This document shows positions 5,076 to 12,338 of a DNA stretch of 24,331 nt, piece by piece (the first letter of the stretch is position 1; each line of letters opens with the position of its first letter). The position numbers were made by a program, and so were the translations under genes. The stretch is taken from positions 1-24,331 of the IMG/VR virus record IMGVR_UViG_3300031758_000557. The stretch is one strand, 5' to 3'. The notes under the pieces were generated by a model that was given only the letters and a program-made list of their open reading frames with translations, did not search any database and was not told the DNA's origin. The DNA is from a virus.

Positions 5076-5956
5076 GTTCGATTTAGTGCAGAGCGGAAAG
5101 CTGACATTGCGGTTGTGTAAGCAGACACTTGCGATGCAGTCATAGTTTGTCCGATTGAATACGCACTTATCCGTGCGTTGACCCTCTCGCCCACAGTTTG
5201 AGCCGCGCCATGCGCCCCGCCAAAAACGGCGAAGCCGTGCGCGTCTGGGTAGGTGATGGATGTTGTTGCGTCAGTGCCTTCGGGTGCGCCATTGCGATAA
5301 AACGTAGGCCAAGCGCCGACAAGGTGGCCGGCACCAATGTCGGATGCGTTTATCAAAGTCCCAAAATCACCAGAGTACGGGCCGTAGACGCCAAACGTGC
5401 AGCATCTATTTGTGCTGCCCGTTCTGGCGTCCAAGTTTGCAAGCCAACCGCCAAAAGACCCCGTCTCACCGGCCTGCCTGGCTCTATAGACGCTGATTAT
5501 TGAACGAAAGCTGGTTTGCGTGTTTGCAGAGCGAATGTCTGCCGATAGGTGTAGATTTGCCGCTGCGGTGACGTTGCCAGGAACCCCAGTCAGCAGTGAC
5601 TTGGTGCTTCCATTGCCTTGCAATCCAGCCGACGATCCTGTGTTATTGAAATCAGTGCCGACGAAATTGTTATTGGTATCGGTGACAAGTCCACGCGCCG
5701 ACGCCGTCAGGCTCTCAGCCCTATAAAGCGGCACCAGAGCCGCCGCAAGCTGGTCGCCGCAGAACAGGTTCAGCCGGTAGAAGCGGTCGCGGATGCCAGC
5801 GGCGTTGATGCTGGCACAGAACGTCGAAACCGCCGCCAGCGTGTTGCTGCTGACGGTGCCGCCGTTGGTCGTGACGCGGGTCACCCAGTCCAGGGCGTCC
5901 GGGTGGACGGCGGTGCCGCTGGCTCGCGGGCGCAGGAGTCGTGGGCTAAGTGGCAT
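5072..5956 (-). CDS. probable tail or receptor-binding virion protein (294 aa)
   Basis: The composition (Ser, Thr, Gly, Asn and Ala rich, few Lys) is that of a beta-rich virion protein. After PLSPRLLRPRASGTAVHPDALDWVTRVT it shows NFVGTDFNNTGSSAGLQGNGSTKSLLTG, a pattern of lectin-like tail proteins, and ends in RISAYSIGQTMTASQVSAYTTAMSAFRSAL, the typical final strand and helix of a concanavalin-like (LamG-like) domain. Such proteins sit on tail tips or fibres and bind the host. No chaperone gene or reverse transcriptase for diversification is nearby. The downstream gene overlaps by 4 bp. Confidence 0.6.
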   Translation of the reverse strand: MPLSPRLLRPRASGTAVHPDALDWVTRVTTNGGTVSSNTLAAVSTFCASINAAGIRDRFYRLNLFCGDQLAAALVPLYRAESLTASARGLVTDTNNNFVGTDFNNTGSSAGLQGNGSTKSLLTGVPGNVTAAANLHLSADIRSANTQTSFRSIISVYRARQAGETGSFGGWLANLDARTGSTNRCCTFGVYGPYSGDFGTLINASDIGAGHLVGAWPTFYRNGAPEGTDATTSITYPDAHGFAVFGGAHGAAQTVGERVNARISAYSIGQTMTASQVSAYTTAMSAFRSALNRT

Positions 5957-5987
5957 GGCGCGGCGTTACTGTAGGGATGTAAGGTCG

Positions 5988-6248
5988 TCAGTTCTGGTCG
6001 CGCCCAGCGTCGGTGCCGGTCGCGGTCATCTTCGGCTGTAGGGCGTACAGGAGCTTCGTCTGCTCCGTGATCGCCTTGGCAATCTCTCGCTGCGTCTCCC
6101 GCAGTTCCTTCACCGTTGTACGGTGTTCGTCAAGCAACGGGATCAACAGGTCGGTGCGGATGAACCACGCCAGAAACACGGCGACCAGTGACGGGAAGCC
6201 GTACTTCGAGAGCAGCTCGAACATGGTGTCTTTGGCGGCGTCGGTCAT
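5988..6248 (-). CDS. holin-like membrane protein (86 aa)
   Basis: A single hydrophobic segment FPSLVAVFLAWFIRTDLLIPLL (18-39) follows a short N-terminus, and then a charged coiled region (EHRTTVKELRETQREIAKAITEQTKLLYALQ) runs to the end. This is the common layout of small phage holin-like proteins with one N-terminal helix and a cytoplasmic coiled tail. It is coupled by ATGA to the gene before. Together with 6903-7901 it forms the most likely lysis cassette of this phage. Confidence 0.65.
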   Translation of the reverse strand: MTDAAKDTMFELLSKYGFPSLVAVFLAWFIRTDLLIPLLDEHRTTVKELRETQREIAKAITEQTKLLYALQPKMTATGTDAGRDQN

Positions 6249-6607
6249 TTCGTTAGCTCATGTTGCATCACTGTCAGTAGCGCCCGATGTGACAGTCGCT
6301 CCAACCACCACTTCACGAGCCACTGTACTACTGCGACCGCAACGGCTTGCAGCAGGAACACCCAGATGAACCCGTACTCGCCAGGCTCCTGTCCGCTCAT
6401 GGCCTGATGCTCACGCTTCACCGCAGTAAGCAGGGCATGCACGTAAACGTCACGCTGCTGGTTGTCGCGGCAGGCCGTGAGGTAGTCGCCAGACCAGTTG
6501 GCGACCGACAACTGCACGAGGTCGTTCACGGCGGCTCGGCCCACGAGCCTCTTGCGGATCGGCGGCAGGGCGGCCCAGCATGCTGACTGGAGGTCGGCGA
6601 GCGTCAT
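6245..6607 (-). CDS. small membrane protein (120 aa)
   Basis: The first 85 residues are soluble (MTLADLQSACWAALPPIRKRLVGRAAVNDLVQL...), then EYGFIWVFLLQAVAVAVVQWLVKWWLERL forms one membrane segment near residues 82-110, followed by a basic end. It is coupled by ATGA overlap to the upstream and downstream genes. A C-terminal anchor of this kind fits a phage lysis or envelope protein, but no family is recognised. Confidence 0.6.
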   Translation of the reverse strand: MTLADLQSACWAALPPIRKRLVGRAAVNDLVQLSVANWSGDYLTACRDNQQRDVYVHALLTAVKREHQAMSGQEPGEYGFIWVFLLQAVAVAVVQWLVKWWLERLSHRALLTVMQHELTK

Positions 6608-6906
6608 GGCCGGCACTTTCCATCTGGGCAGGGCTGAGCCGCCTTCGGCTTTTTGCAGACGCAGGTCGGCGGGCATGGGCACGGCGTGCGGTGGCCGTCG
6701 CCATGCGTGATGTATCCCGTGCCTTTGCATTGCGTGCAGCACTCGCCCGGCTTCGGTGCAGGCTCGGGGGCGGGCGGCAACTGCCGCATCCGCACAACCT
6801 CCCGAGCCACCTCACACGCTAGGTCGGCGGTCAACGAATCATCGGCGGGCAGGCTGGCGACGCAGCCCACGAACGCCACCGTCAGAACGATCAGCCACCG
6901 AGTCAC
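6604..6906 (-). CDS. Cys-rich exported or lipid-anchored protein (100 aa)
   Basis: It starts with GTG overlapping the peptidase stop (GTGA). The N-terminus MTRWLIVLTVAFVGCVASLPA is a signal sequence with a lipobox-like FVGC at 12-15. After a Pro-rich stretch (LPPAPEPAPKPG) comes CTQCKGTGYITHGDGHRTPCPCPPTCVCKKP, a CxxCxGxG motif as in DnaJ zinc ribbons, with further Cys pairs. It may bind zinc or form disulfides at the cell envelope. Spanin-like proteins are also short Pro-rich lipoproteins, but the Cys-rich tail is not typical of them. Confidence 0.6.
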   Translation of the reverse strand: MTRWLIVLTVAFVGCVASLPADDSLTADLACEVAREVVRMRQLPPAPEPAPKPGECCTQCKGTGYITHGDGHRTPCPCPPTCVCKKPKAAQPCPDGKCRP

Positions 6907-7901
6907 AGGATGCCTCCAGTCCAATCGGGCAACTGCTTGGCAGGCCATCCGTTGACGCCAGAGAACGCGATGGCGTATCGGCCTTTGCAGTCCGACCATC
7001 TCGACCAGAACGCCCCATGCGGGATCTCAAGCTGCGTGCCAAGGACCGACCGGCCACCGCTGTTCCACTTTCCCCAACTGTTTTGGATCAGCACCAGCGG
7101 TTCGCCGTAGGCCCGCTTGATTTCGTCGCGGTCATCGACGCCAAGGTAGGCGAGAGCGTGAGCCCAGCCCTGCGAAGTGCGGCGGCTGACGCCGTTGGAA
7201 TCCCTTGTCTCTGACCACGATTCGCCACCACACGAAGAGATGCAGTAGCCGTTCGCCAAAAGGTCTCGCACTTCCTCGAACGTCCTGGCCCTGGTCGCCG
7301 TTCGCACGAGATGCTCAGCCCCGATCTTGCGAATCTCGGCCCCCGGCTTGGACGCTCCCCACTTACCAGCCAGCTTGCCGTCGTACCGCGTGAGGTCGAT
7401 GCCGAGTTGTTCGTACCGCTTGCGGAGCCACAGGCCTGACTCTTTCAACACCACTTCGGCGGCGTGGTCGCAGCTCCACCCGTCCCCACCGTGCGAGCGA
7501 AACCAGTAGATCGCTTCACACGAGAGCACGCCGTCTCGGCGGGCCTCGTCGCTGATGTCTGGGGCACCCTCACGCAGGCCCGTCACCTCGTCAGGCTGGC
7601 CAGCGGCGATCTCGCAGGCGAGCGTGCCTAGGCAGGCGTTCCGCGTCGAGTGAGCCACACAGTCGCCACGGGTCTGAGCCGACGCGGGCAGCGAGCCGGG
7701 GAAGACTTGCTCGATCACGGCCCACGGAGCCGACAGCTTGCCAGCCCCGGAGCCGACGAGCCCGTAGCGGCGACAGGTCGTGCCGCCGTCCGGTGCCTGT
7801 CCTTGCTGGAGAAGGTACTGCGTCAGCCTCTCAGACGCGGCAGGATCGGCGTATACGCCGACCAGCCCACGCAGATACTCCTCCTGAGGGTTCCACGGCA
7901 T
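6903..7901 (-). CDS. papain-type (C1A-like) cysteine peptidase (332 aa)
   Basis: Papain-like features are the nucleophile Cys81 in TRGDCVAHST, His248 in QGWAHALAYLGVDD, and Asn274 in LVLIQNSWGKWNSGG; NSWG is the classic papain motif. Gln77, four residues before the Cys, may serve the oxyanion role, though papain has it six residues before. The order Cys-His-Asn and length fit the C1A family. No signal peptide is seen, so export would need a holin or another route. RBS GAGGG lies 7 nt upstream of the ATG at 7901. It sits between membrane-protein genes and overlaps the next by GTGA. Roles as a lytic protease or a virion-maturation peptidase are inferences. Confidence 0.75.
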   Translation of the reverse strand: MPWNPQEEYLRGLVGVYADPAASERLTQYLLQQGQAPDGGTTCRRYGLVGSGAGKLSAPWAVIEQVFPGSLPASAQTRGDCVAHSTRNACLGTLACEIAAGQPDEVTGLREGAPDISDEARRDGVLSCEAIYWFRSHGGDGWSCDHAAEVVLKESGLWLRKRYEQLGIDLTRYDGKLAGKWGASKPGAEIRKIGAEHLVRTATRARTFEEVRDLLANGYCISSCGGESWSETRDSNGVSRRTSQGWAHALAYLGVDDRDEIKRAYGEPLVLIQNSWGKWNSGGRSVLGTQLEIPHGAFWSRWSDCKGRYAIAFSGVNGWPAKQLPDWTGGIL

Positions 7902-7905
7902 GGGG

Positions 7906-8517
7906 TCACCCTCGCGGCGGCAGGGCCGCCCAGGCGATGGCGCGGCACAGTTCGGCAAATTCCTTCCGCAGTTCCGGCGTCACCGTCACCACGTCCTTGC
8001 CGATCACGTTGGCAAACGCGGCCTCGGTCGCCTCCCGCAGCCCGGCGTACTTGCCCGGCTGGTTGCCACCGATCCGACGCCAGCCAATGTCGAGAGCCAG
8101 AACGACGAACGCCCGCAGCGAGCGAGTGTCGGTGAAGACCACCTCGCCCACGATGGCATCGCCGCCGACCACGACCGCCGCCTTCGTCCACAACTGCGCC
8201 CAAAGCATGCGGTCTGACATAGGGGCAGAGGCGAACGCATCTGCCACCGGCTTCACTTTCAACTGCATCGCATCACTCGGCGTCTCGACCTTCACCGACT
8301 GCACCACGCCCGGCAACGCCAGCGACGGCATCGGCACCTTGCCCCACGCCGCCGCGACAATCAGAGCGGCTGCTGCAATCCGTGCGAGGAGTCCGGCTTT
8401 TTCTTTGCCGGCTTCCAACGCACGGTGCGCGAGGGCTTGGATTTGTGCCCGGTAGGGAGCAAGCAATAGAGCCGCCGCAGCAAGTACGGCAGCGGCACGA
8501 AGCGAAGAGTCATTCAC
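7906..8517 (-). CDS. membrane protein with two helices (203 aa)
   Basis: The GTG start overlaps the upstream stop. Residues 7-19 (AAAVLAAAALLLA) and about 43-56 (ARIAAAALIVAAAWG) are two hydrophobic segments separated by a basic helical loop, after which a soluble domain of about 140 residues continues (SLALPGVVQSVKVETPSDAMQLKVKPV..., ending AFAELCRAIAWAALPPRG). Two short segments with little between suggest a hairpin in the membrane, as in some holins, but the large soluble part is atypical. It directly precedes the papain-like peptidase gene by 4 bp. Confidence 0.6.
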   Translation of the reverse strand: MNDSSLRAAAVLAAAALLLAPYRAQIQALAHRALEAGKEKAGLLARIAAAALIVAAAWGKVPMPSLALPGVVQSVKVETPSDAMQLKVKPVADAFASAPMSDRMLWAQLWTKAAVVVGGDAIVGEVVFTDTRSLRAFVVLALDIGWRRIGGNQPGKYAGLREATEAAFANVIGKDVVTVTPELRKEFAELCRAIAWAALPPRG

Positions 8518-8819
8518 CGACGCATCCCTTCGATCTTGTCCACGGCCCACCTGACCAGCTGCTCGCCCTCTTTGGTTTTGAGCAGGGCCGCGACGTGCTT
8601 TACCAACTCGTCGTCCAGGCCGCTGTCGGTCTTGCTTGCCAGCCATTCGCACGCTTCTCCAACCACAACCGCCTTGGCATACGGATCAAACGCCGAGAGG
8701 TAGCGCTGCCCGAACGTCAGGAGCGGGGCGAAAGAATTCAGCAGCGCGAGCTTCTCCCAAATGGTGAGGTTCGCACCGTACTGCCCGACTTCCTCGGGCG
8801 TCATTTCAAAAGCGGGCAT
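8514..8819 (-). CDS. hypothetical helical protein (101 aa)
   Basis: This unknown, helix-rich protein begins MPAFEMTPEEVGQYGANLTIWEKLALLNSFAPLLTFGQRYLSAF and continues with GEACEWLASKTDSGLDDELVKHVAALLKTKEGEQLVRWAVDKIEG. It is soluble, with no signal peptide. Strong RBS GGAGG about 10 nt upstream. Its stop overlaps the GTG start of the next gene by 4 bp (GTGA), placing it at the head of the membrane-protein/peptidase cassette. Confidence 0.6.
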   Translation of the reverse strand: MPAFEMTPEEVGQYGANLTIWEKLALLNSFAPLLTFGQRYLSAFDPYAKAVVVGEACEWLASKTDSGLDDELVKHVAALLKTKEGEQLVRWAVDKIEGMRR

Positions 8820-8824
8820 GGGCG

Positions 8825-9091
8825 TCAGTCCTCCTTCTCAGAGTCTGCCGGTTCATCGCCCGCCTCTGGCAGAGGGAAAACGACCGTGTCGTTTATCCAG
8901 TCCCAGAGGTAATCCCACGTGGCTTTTGCGTCCTCGCGCACTTCGGCAAGCGAAAGCGTGTACGGCTGCCGCCAGATTTCCTCGGCCTCCCCGACGACCT
9001 TACCGCCCTCGGTCTCCATCCTGGCGTAGATGTAACGACGCCCAAACTCGAGCGTGATCCGCCGGTCGATGTAGTCCTTGTCGGCGGGCAT
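8825..9091 (-). CDS. hypothetical protein (88 aa)
   Basis: This unknown protein begins MPADKDYIDRRITLEFGRRYIYARME and has a middle TLSLAEVREDAKATWDYLWDWINDTVV rich in Trp and acidic residues, ending in an acidic tail (EAGDEPADSEKED). It is coupled by a one-base overlap to the HTH gene. It is followed by another small late gene after a strong GGAGG RBS. No membrane segment or enzymatic motif is seen. Confidence 0.55.
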   Translation of the reverse strand: MPADKDYIDRRITLEFGRRYIYARMETEGGKVVGEAEEIWRQPYTLSLAEVREDAKATWDYLWDWINDTVVFPLPEAGDEPADSEKED

Positions 9092-9483
9092 CAGTCATCC
9101 CACGACTCCATCGCGTCGCGGGCCTCGTCGGTGAGTTCAATTCTGGTGAGCGAAAACATCGTCGGCTTCGTCACCTGCCGCTCATGTCGCGTCGCTTCCG
9201 TCCACGATATTTGCACGCAGGTCACTCTTGCAGCGATCATCGGCGCGAGACTCAGGCTCGACTCCGATGCCGCAATCTCCTCTGGCGTCGGTGCCGCAAG
9301 CCGCTCAGGCTTCTTCCGCAGCTTGCGGTCGTGACGCTTCGGCAGATGCCAGTAGTCACGAAGACGCACGACTTGGTCGCGGCTCACCGAGTAGCGGTCG
9401 CACAGATCACGCATCGTCACATGCGCCATCCAGTCGGCGTGAAACGCGGTGACGACGATGGTGGCGGTGTTACCGCGTGGCAT
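9091..9483 (-). CDS. helix-turn-helix hypothetical protein (130 aa)
   Basis: The first half has a homeodomain-like HTH: VTMRDLCDRYSVSRDQVVRLRDYWHLPKRHDRK, similar in pattern to the protein at 13137-13472. The second half (PTPEEIAASESSLSLAPMIAARVTCVQISWTEATRHER) is unknown. It may be a transcription factor for late genes or a structural protein with a DNA-binding arm. The RBS is weak. The stop shares one base with the next start (TGATG), so the pair is coupled. Confidence 0.6.
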   Translation of the reverse strand: MPRGNTATIVVTAFHADWMAHVTMRDLCDRYSVSRDQVVRLRDYWHLPKRHDRKLRKKPERLAAPTPEEIAASESSLSLAPMIAARVTCVQISWTEATRHERQVTKPTMFSLTRIELTDEARDAMESWDD

Positions 9484-9492
9484 CCTTGCTGC

Positions 9493-10203
9493 TCATTTTT
9501 TCTTTCGAGTCTTTGCAGGAGCCGTGATCCTAGCCGCGTATGCAAATCCAAACATTCGCTGCGGCTCTGGAGGCTTTGCGCCCTTTTTGACGTTGTCCAT
9601 GGCCCACATTGGCCTGAGATTCTTGTAGTTGAACGCAGCTAATTGCTGCTTTTCATCGCGCAAATCAAAAAGAGCAAGCGGGATGATGTGATCTATGTGC
9701 CACTTCCCTCTGTTATCCCAGCTCATTCCGTCCGTAAACTGCGACTCAATATGAGCAACCAAAGTATCGATGTCGCATCCGACATATGCGATTGTTCTGC
9801 CGCTTTTGGGCTTTTCTCTGTTGTTGAGTACTCCGCACAAGCGAACGCGAACTCTTTGCCGAAGCCAGAACGCATAATCAGTTGAAAGTTTTTTCTTTAC
9901 ATACCGAAGGTTGTATTCCCTTACGCGATCTTTATTCCTTTTCCGCCATGCCGTTTCTCGGACGCGGTCGGCTTTTGCCCTCCGTTTAGCAGCTGCCTTT
10001 CCTTGCTCTCGCAGCCTGTCCCTATTGGCCTTGTAATATGCTTTTCTGCTCTCACGAATCCTGTCTGCATTTTTTTCTGCATACTCCCTCGATCTCTGCA
10101 AAATCCGATCTTTGTTCGCTTGGTAATAGGCTTTTTCGTATGCGGATCTGGCCCGCTTTCTTGCCAGAAGTTCTTCTTCTTTTGGCTGTGTAGAATCAGC
10201 CAT
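9493..10203 (-). CDS. HNH homing-type endonuclease with a basic repeat arm (236 aa)
   Basis: The C-terminal half is an HNH nuclease: GKWHIDHIIPLALFDL (167-180) and FNYKNLRPMWAMDNVKKG (191-208) are hallmark stretches of phage homing nucleases. The N-terminal 100 residues are Lys/Arg-rich and made of repeated helices of the form AYYQANKDRILQ, AYYKANRDRLRE, WRKRNKDRVREY, a probable DNA-clamping arm. The start at 10203 is chosen over 10209 because AGGAG is then 8 nt away. The gene is visibly AT-richer than its neighbours, has its own promoter and hairpin, and sits between unrelated operons, all signs of a mobile gene. Confidence 0.85.
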   Translation of the reverse strand: MADSTQPKEEELLARKRARSAYEKAYYQANKDRILQRSREYAEKNADRIRESRKAYYKANRDRLREQGKAAAKRRAKADRVRETAWRKRNKDRVREYNLRYVKKKLSTDYAFWLRQRVRVRLCGVLNNREKPKSGRTIAYVGCDIDTLVAHIESQFTDGMSWDNRGKWHIDHIIPLALFDLRDEKQQLAAFNYKNLRPMWAMDNVKKGAKPPEPQRMFGFAYAARITAPAKTRKKK

Positions 10204-10241
10204 AGCCATCTCTCCTATGTCAGTAGGGGTGCTGGTTAGAG

Positions 10242-10270
10242 ACGGCGGCGGGCTGCAATCCCGTCGCCGT
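10242..10270 (-). terminator. 11-bp stem-loop at the 5' end of the HNH mRNA
   Basis: ACGGCGGCGGG and CCCGTCGCCGT pair over 11 positions with one G-T step on the plus strand and a 7-nt loop. On the plus strand a T-rich run (TTTCGTCTTTTTAT) follows, so it could terminate plus-strand transcription; on the minus strand it sits at the start of the HNH leader and could protect it or block readthrough. Confidence 0.45.
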
Positions 10271-10278
10271 TTCGTCTT

Positions 10279-10307
10279 TTTATACCCCCTCACTAGGCGG
10301 ATCACAA
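10279..10307 (-). promoter_or_regulatory. promoter of the free-standing HNH gene
   Basis: A -35 box TTGTGA (10302-10307), 17-bp spacer and -10 box TATAAA (10279-10284) lie on the minus strand, inside the last codons of the glycosyltransferase. The expected start is near 10272, so the mRNA begins almost exactly at the hairpin 10242-10270. Confidence 0.55.
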
Positions 10308-11230
10308 CTGTGCATCCATCGCATAAACGTCCTTTGCGATGGGTTCACGAACATTCGCTTCCCTGTCTTTTTGGCGATAGCGCGATGCGCCGAAGTGTGT
10401 TCGCAGTCCGATGAGCCGTCGTACTCCGCGTGCAGGTAATCCTCTGTCCTGTAGATGCAGAGTCCGCCGAACGCGCTGGCGACCACGACTGGAGATGATC
10501 CGACAGGCGGAAGCCAGTTGTGTTTCCAGCCTCCTTCTCCTCGCGTGTAGTCGTCAAAATAAACATCTGGCTGACCAATCCCCCTGGCTGCCCAGCAGTC
10601 GTAGTGAAGCCAGGAGCGGCTCACCACGGGATGGCCGCGATCGTCTTGCTTTAGCGATGGATGCTCGAGCAGCGACACGCTGGCCATTCCGAACGCACCC
10701 TGTAAATCAACCATCCAGCCGATGCCGTTTAGCACGCCGTCATGCCACCAACCGCCCCAGGCGTCGAAGTCCACCGCCATCACGTAGTCGCAGTCGGCGG
10801 CGTTTTCCCGCACCCATCGCTGGCACGCCGTGCGGTACTCCGCAAGCTGCACCGTTCGACGCCCGCCGAACTCGCCGCTGTAGCTCTCTCGCCCGAGACG
10901 CTGTGAAGCGAACGTCGCCTGCCGATACTCTGAGGCGAAGTCGGCGAGCACCTGCACTGTGTCGTCGGCCGAGTCGTTTTCCTCAATGTGCAGCCGCCAC
11001 GACTCACACTCGCCGGCTATCCGCAGCACGCGAGACAGGTTGCCGGCGAGGGCCGATGCACAGTCGCGGGCCAGCCCGACGAAGCACACCTTGGCATGCC
11101 GCAGCCGGTAGCGGCCAAGCTGCACCTGGGCTGCGTAGTCTGCCGCGAACTCCGGCAGCGGCAGCACCAGATGCTCATGCACCTGCGGCGCGGGAGGCAA
11201 GATCGCGGATCGTTCCAAGCCTGTCGGCAT
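10280..11230 (-). CDS. glycosyltransferase, GT69-like (316 aa)
   Basis: The middle resembles the fungal cap-type alpha-mannosyltransferases and related GT-A enzymes: VCFVGLARDCASALAGNLSRVL (48-69), HIEENDSADDTVQVL (81-95), and CDYVMAVDFDAWGG with the DXD-like DFD (154-156). The C-terminal VVASAFGGLCIYRTEDYL and DCEHTSAHRAIAKK support the same fold. The first 40 residues are atypical, and a GTG at 11182 that would remove the first 16 residues is a possible start with an 8-bp overlap. It ends next to the promoter of the HNH gene, which lies inside its last codons. Confidence 0.7.
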   Translation of the reverse strand: MPTGLERSAILPPAPQVHEHLVLPLPEFAADYAAQVQLGRYRLRHAKVCFVGLARDCASALAGNLSRVLRIAGECESWRLHIEENDSADDTVQVLADFASEYRQATFASQRLGRESYSGEFGGRRTVQLAEYRTACQRWVRENAADCDYVMAVDFDAWGGWWHDGVLNGIGWMVDLQGAFGMASVSLLEHPSLKQDDRGHPVVSRSWLHYDCWAARGIGQPDVYFDDYTRGEGGWKHNWLPPVGSSPVVVASAFGGLCIYRTEDYLHAEYDGSSDCEHTSAHRAIAKKTGKRMFVNPSQRTFMRWMHSCDPPSEGV

Positions 11231-11810
11231 ATTGGGTCACGTGCATGAAGTAAGGACTGTCGCACTTGCGTCGGTCTGCTGGGTGATGGTTCCACTCAGG
11301 CCCGAGAAACGTTGTGCGGTGATAGAGCGTGGTCGGTGTGTCAAGCCGGCCGACCGGCCCCGGCTCTACCGCGTAGCCCATCAGCCGCATGATGGCGGCC
11401 TGCTCCCACCACGGGTGATGCGGGAACTCTGCCCCAATGTTCCACGCCTTGAGCAGCACGTCTTGCATAGCCTGCGTCACGGCCCACACGCCGCAGTTCG
11501 GGACGCGCCCGCACTCGGTGTGATGTTCAACAAGAGCGTGATCCGTATCGGGCCTCAACTCTACGAACACATCATGCCACGGCTGGATGATCACAACATC
11601 GGCATCGAGCCAGAGTACGCGGTCAAAATAGCCGAGCATGCCATGAACAACAGGTAACTTGCTCCACGACGCAGGCCGTTGGCTCTGCAACTCAAACGAC
11701 CGAAACTCACAGCCGTGTCGCTCCGCATACTTCGCCATGAGCGGAGCCGTGATCTCGCTCATCTGCCGATGCTCGTCGCCGCTCCATCCTGTGACGATGC
11801 ACGCTTTCAC
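11175..11810 (-). CDS. glycosyltransferase with a DXD motif (211 aa)
   Basis: The sequence starts KACIVTGWSGDEHRQMSEITAPLMAKYAERHGCEF, resembling galactosyl/mannosyltransferases of the GT34 (GMA12/MNN10) or GT8 type. The core FDRVLWLDADVVIIQPWHDVF contains the metal-binding DAD (69-71). Further on are VPNCGVWAVTQAMQDVLLKAWN, which reads as the acceptor-side NxG motif, and HHPWWEQAAIMRLMGY. It should transfer a sugar from a nucleotide-sugar. The overlap with the methyltransferase (ATGA) and with the next glycosyltransferase (56 bp) marks one operon. The acceptor could be a virion protein, host surface glycan or modified DNA base; nothing in the sequence decides. Confidence 0.75.
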   Translation of the reverse strand: MKACIVTGWSGDEHRQMSEITAPLMAKYAERHGCEFRSFELQSQRPASWSKLPVVHGMLGYFDRVLWLDADVVIIQPWHDVFVELRPDTDHALVEHHTECGRVPNCGVWAVTQAMQDVLLKAWNIGAEFPHHPWWEQAAIMRLMGYAVEPGPVGRLDTPTTLYHRTTFLGPEWNHHPADRRKCDSPYFMHVTQYADRLGTIRDLASRAAGA

Positions 11811-12334
11811 TTGACCCCCACGAACATCTGCCGGCCGCGAGCGTCAGGCTCAAGAACCATCGTGCGGCCGAAGCGCTTGGCTATTGCGGACTGCGAGGTC
11901 GGCGACAGCTGCTCCCAATCGTGAATCGCGAGCGTGTCGCACAGCCCGGCCGCAGTGAGGTACTCAGGCAAAACGGCATCGCCATGGCATGCGTCGTGAA
12001 AGATCATGTCCCACGGCTCCAGCCCAAGCTGGCAATCACGCAGGAACCGCCCGGCATCGGCCTGCACCGGCTGGATGTTCTCCAGTTCGAGCAGCGCCCA
12101 GTACGCCACGCGATCCGCCTCACAAACCGTGTCGCACAGATCCACGCTGACGACCATCGACTCTGGAGCCGCGATGGCGAGCGCCGCCGTACTGATGCCG
12201 GCGTGGCTCCCAAGCTCAAGAATCCGCCAGCCATCCTGGCCGGCGACGATCTCGCACAGAAACGCAATGTGCTCTCGCGCAGTCGTCATCTGGTGCGAGT
12301 CATCGACGCCGGCCAGGTATTCCTCATAGGTCAT
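11807..12334 (-). CDS. class I SAM-dependent methyltransferase (175 aa)
   Basis: A Rossmann methyltransferase: motif I is RILELGSHAGIST (37-49), then VVSVDLCDT for the acidic ribose-binding strand, and WDMIFHDACHGD further on, the pattern of small-molecule and sugar O-methyltransferases (Methyltransf_24 type). It lacks DNA-methyltransferase motifs such as NPPF or PC, so DNA is an unlikely target. It overlaps the glycosyltransferase gene by 4 bp, suggesting the two act on the same glycan or glycoprotein. The substrate is unknown. Confidence 0.75.
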   Translation of the reverse strand: MTYEEYLAGVDDSHQMTTAREHIAFLCEIVAGQDGWRILELGSHAGISTAALAIAAPESMVVSVDLCDTVCEADRVAYWALLELENIQPVQADAGRFLRDCQLGLEPWDMIFHDACHGDAVLPEYLTAAGLCDTLAIHDWEQLSPTSQSAIAKRFGRTMVLEPDARGRQMFVGVK

Positions 12335-12338
12335 GGCG

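Noticed and set aside
5072-5956. Possible diversity-generating target in the tail protein
   Set aside because: No reverse transcriptase, template repeat or adenine-biased variable repeat was found in the window.
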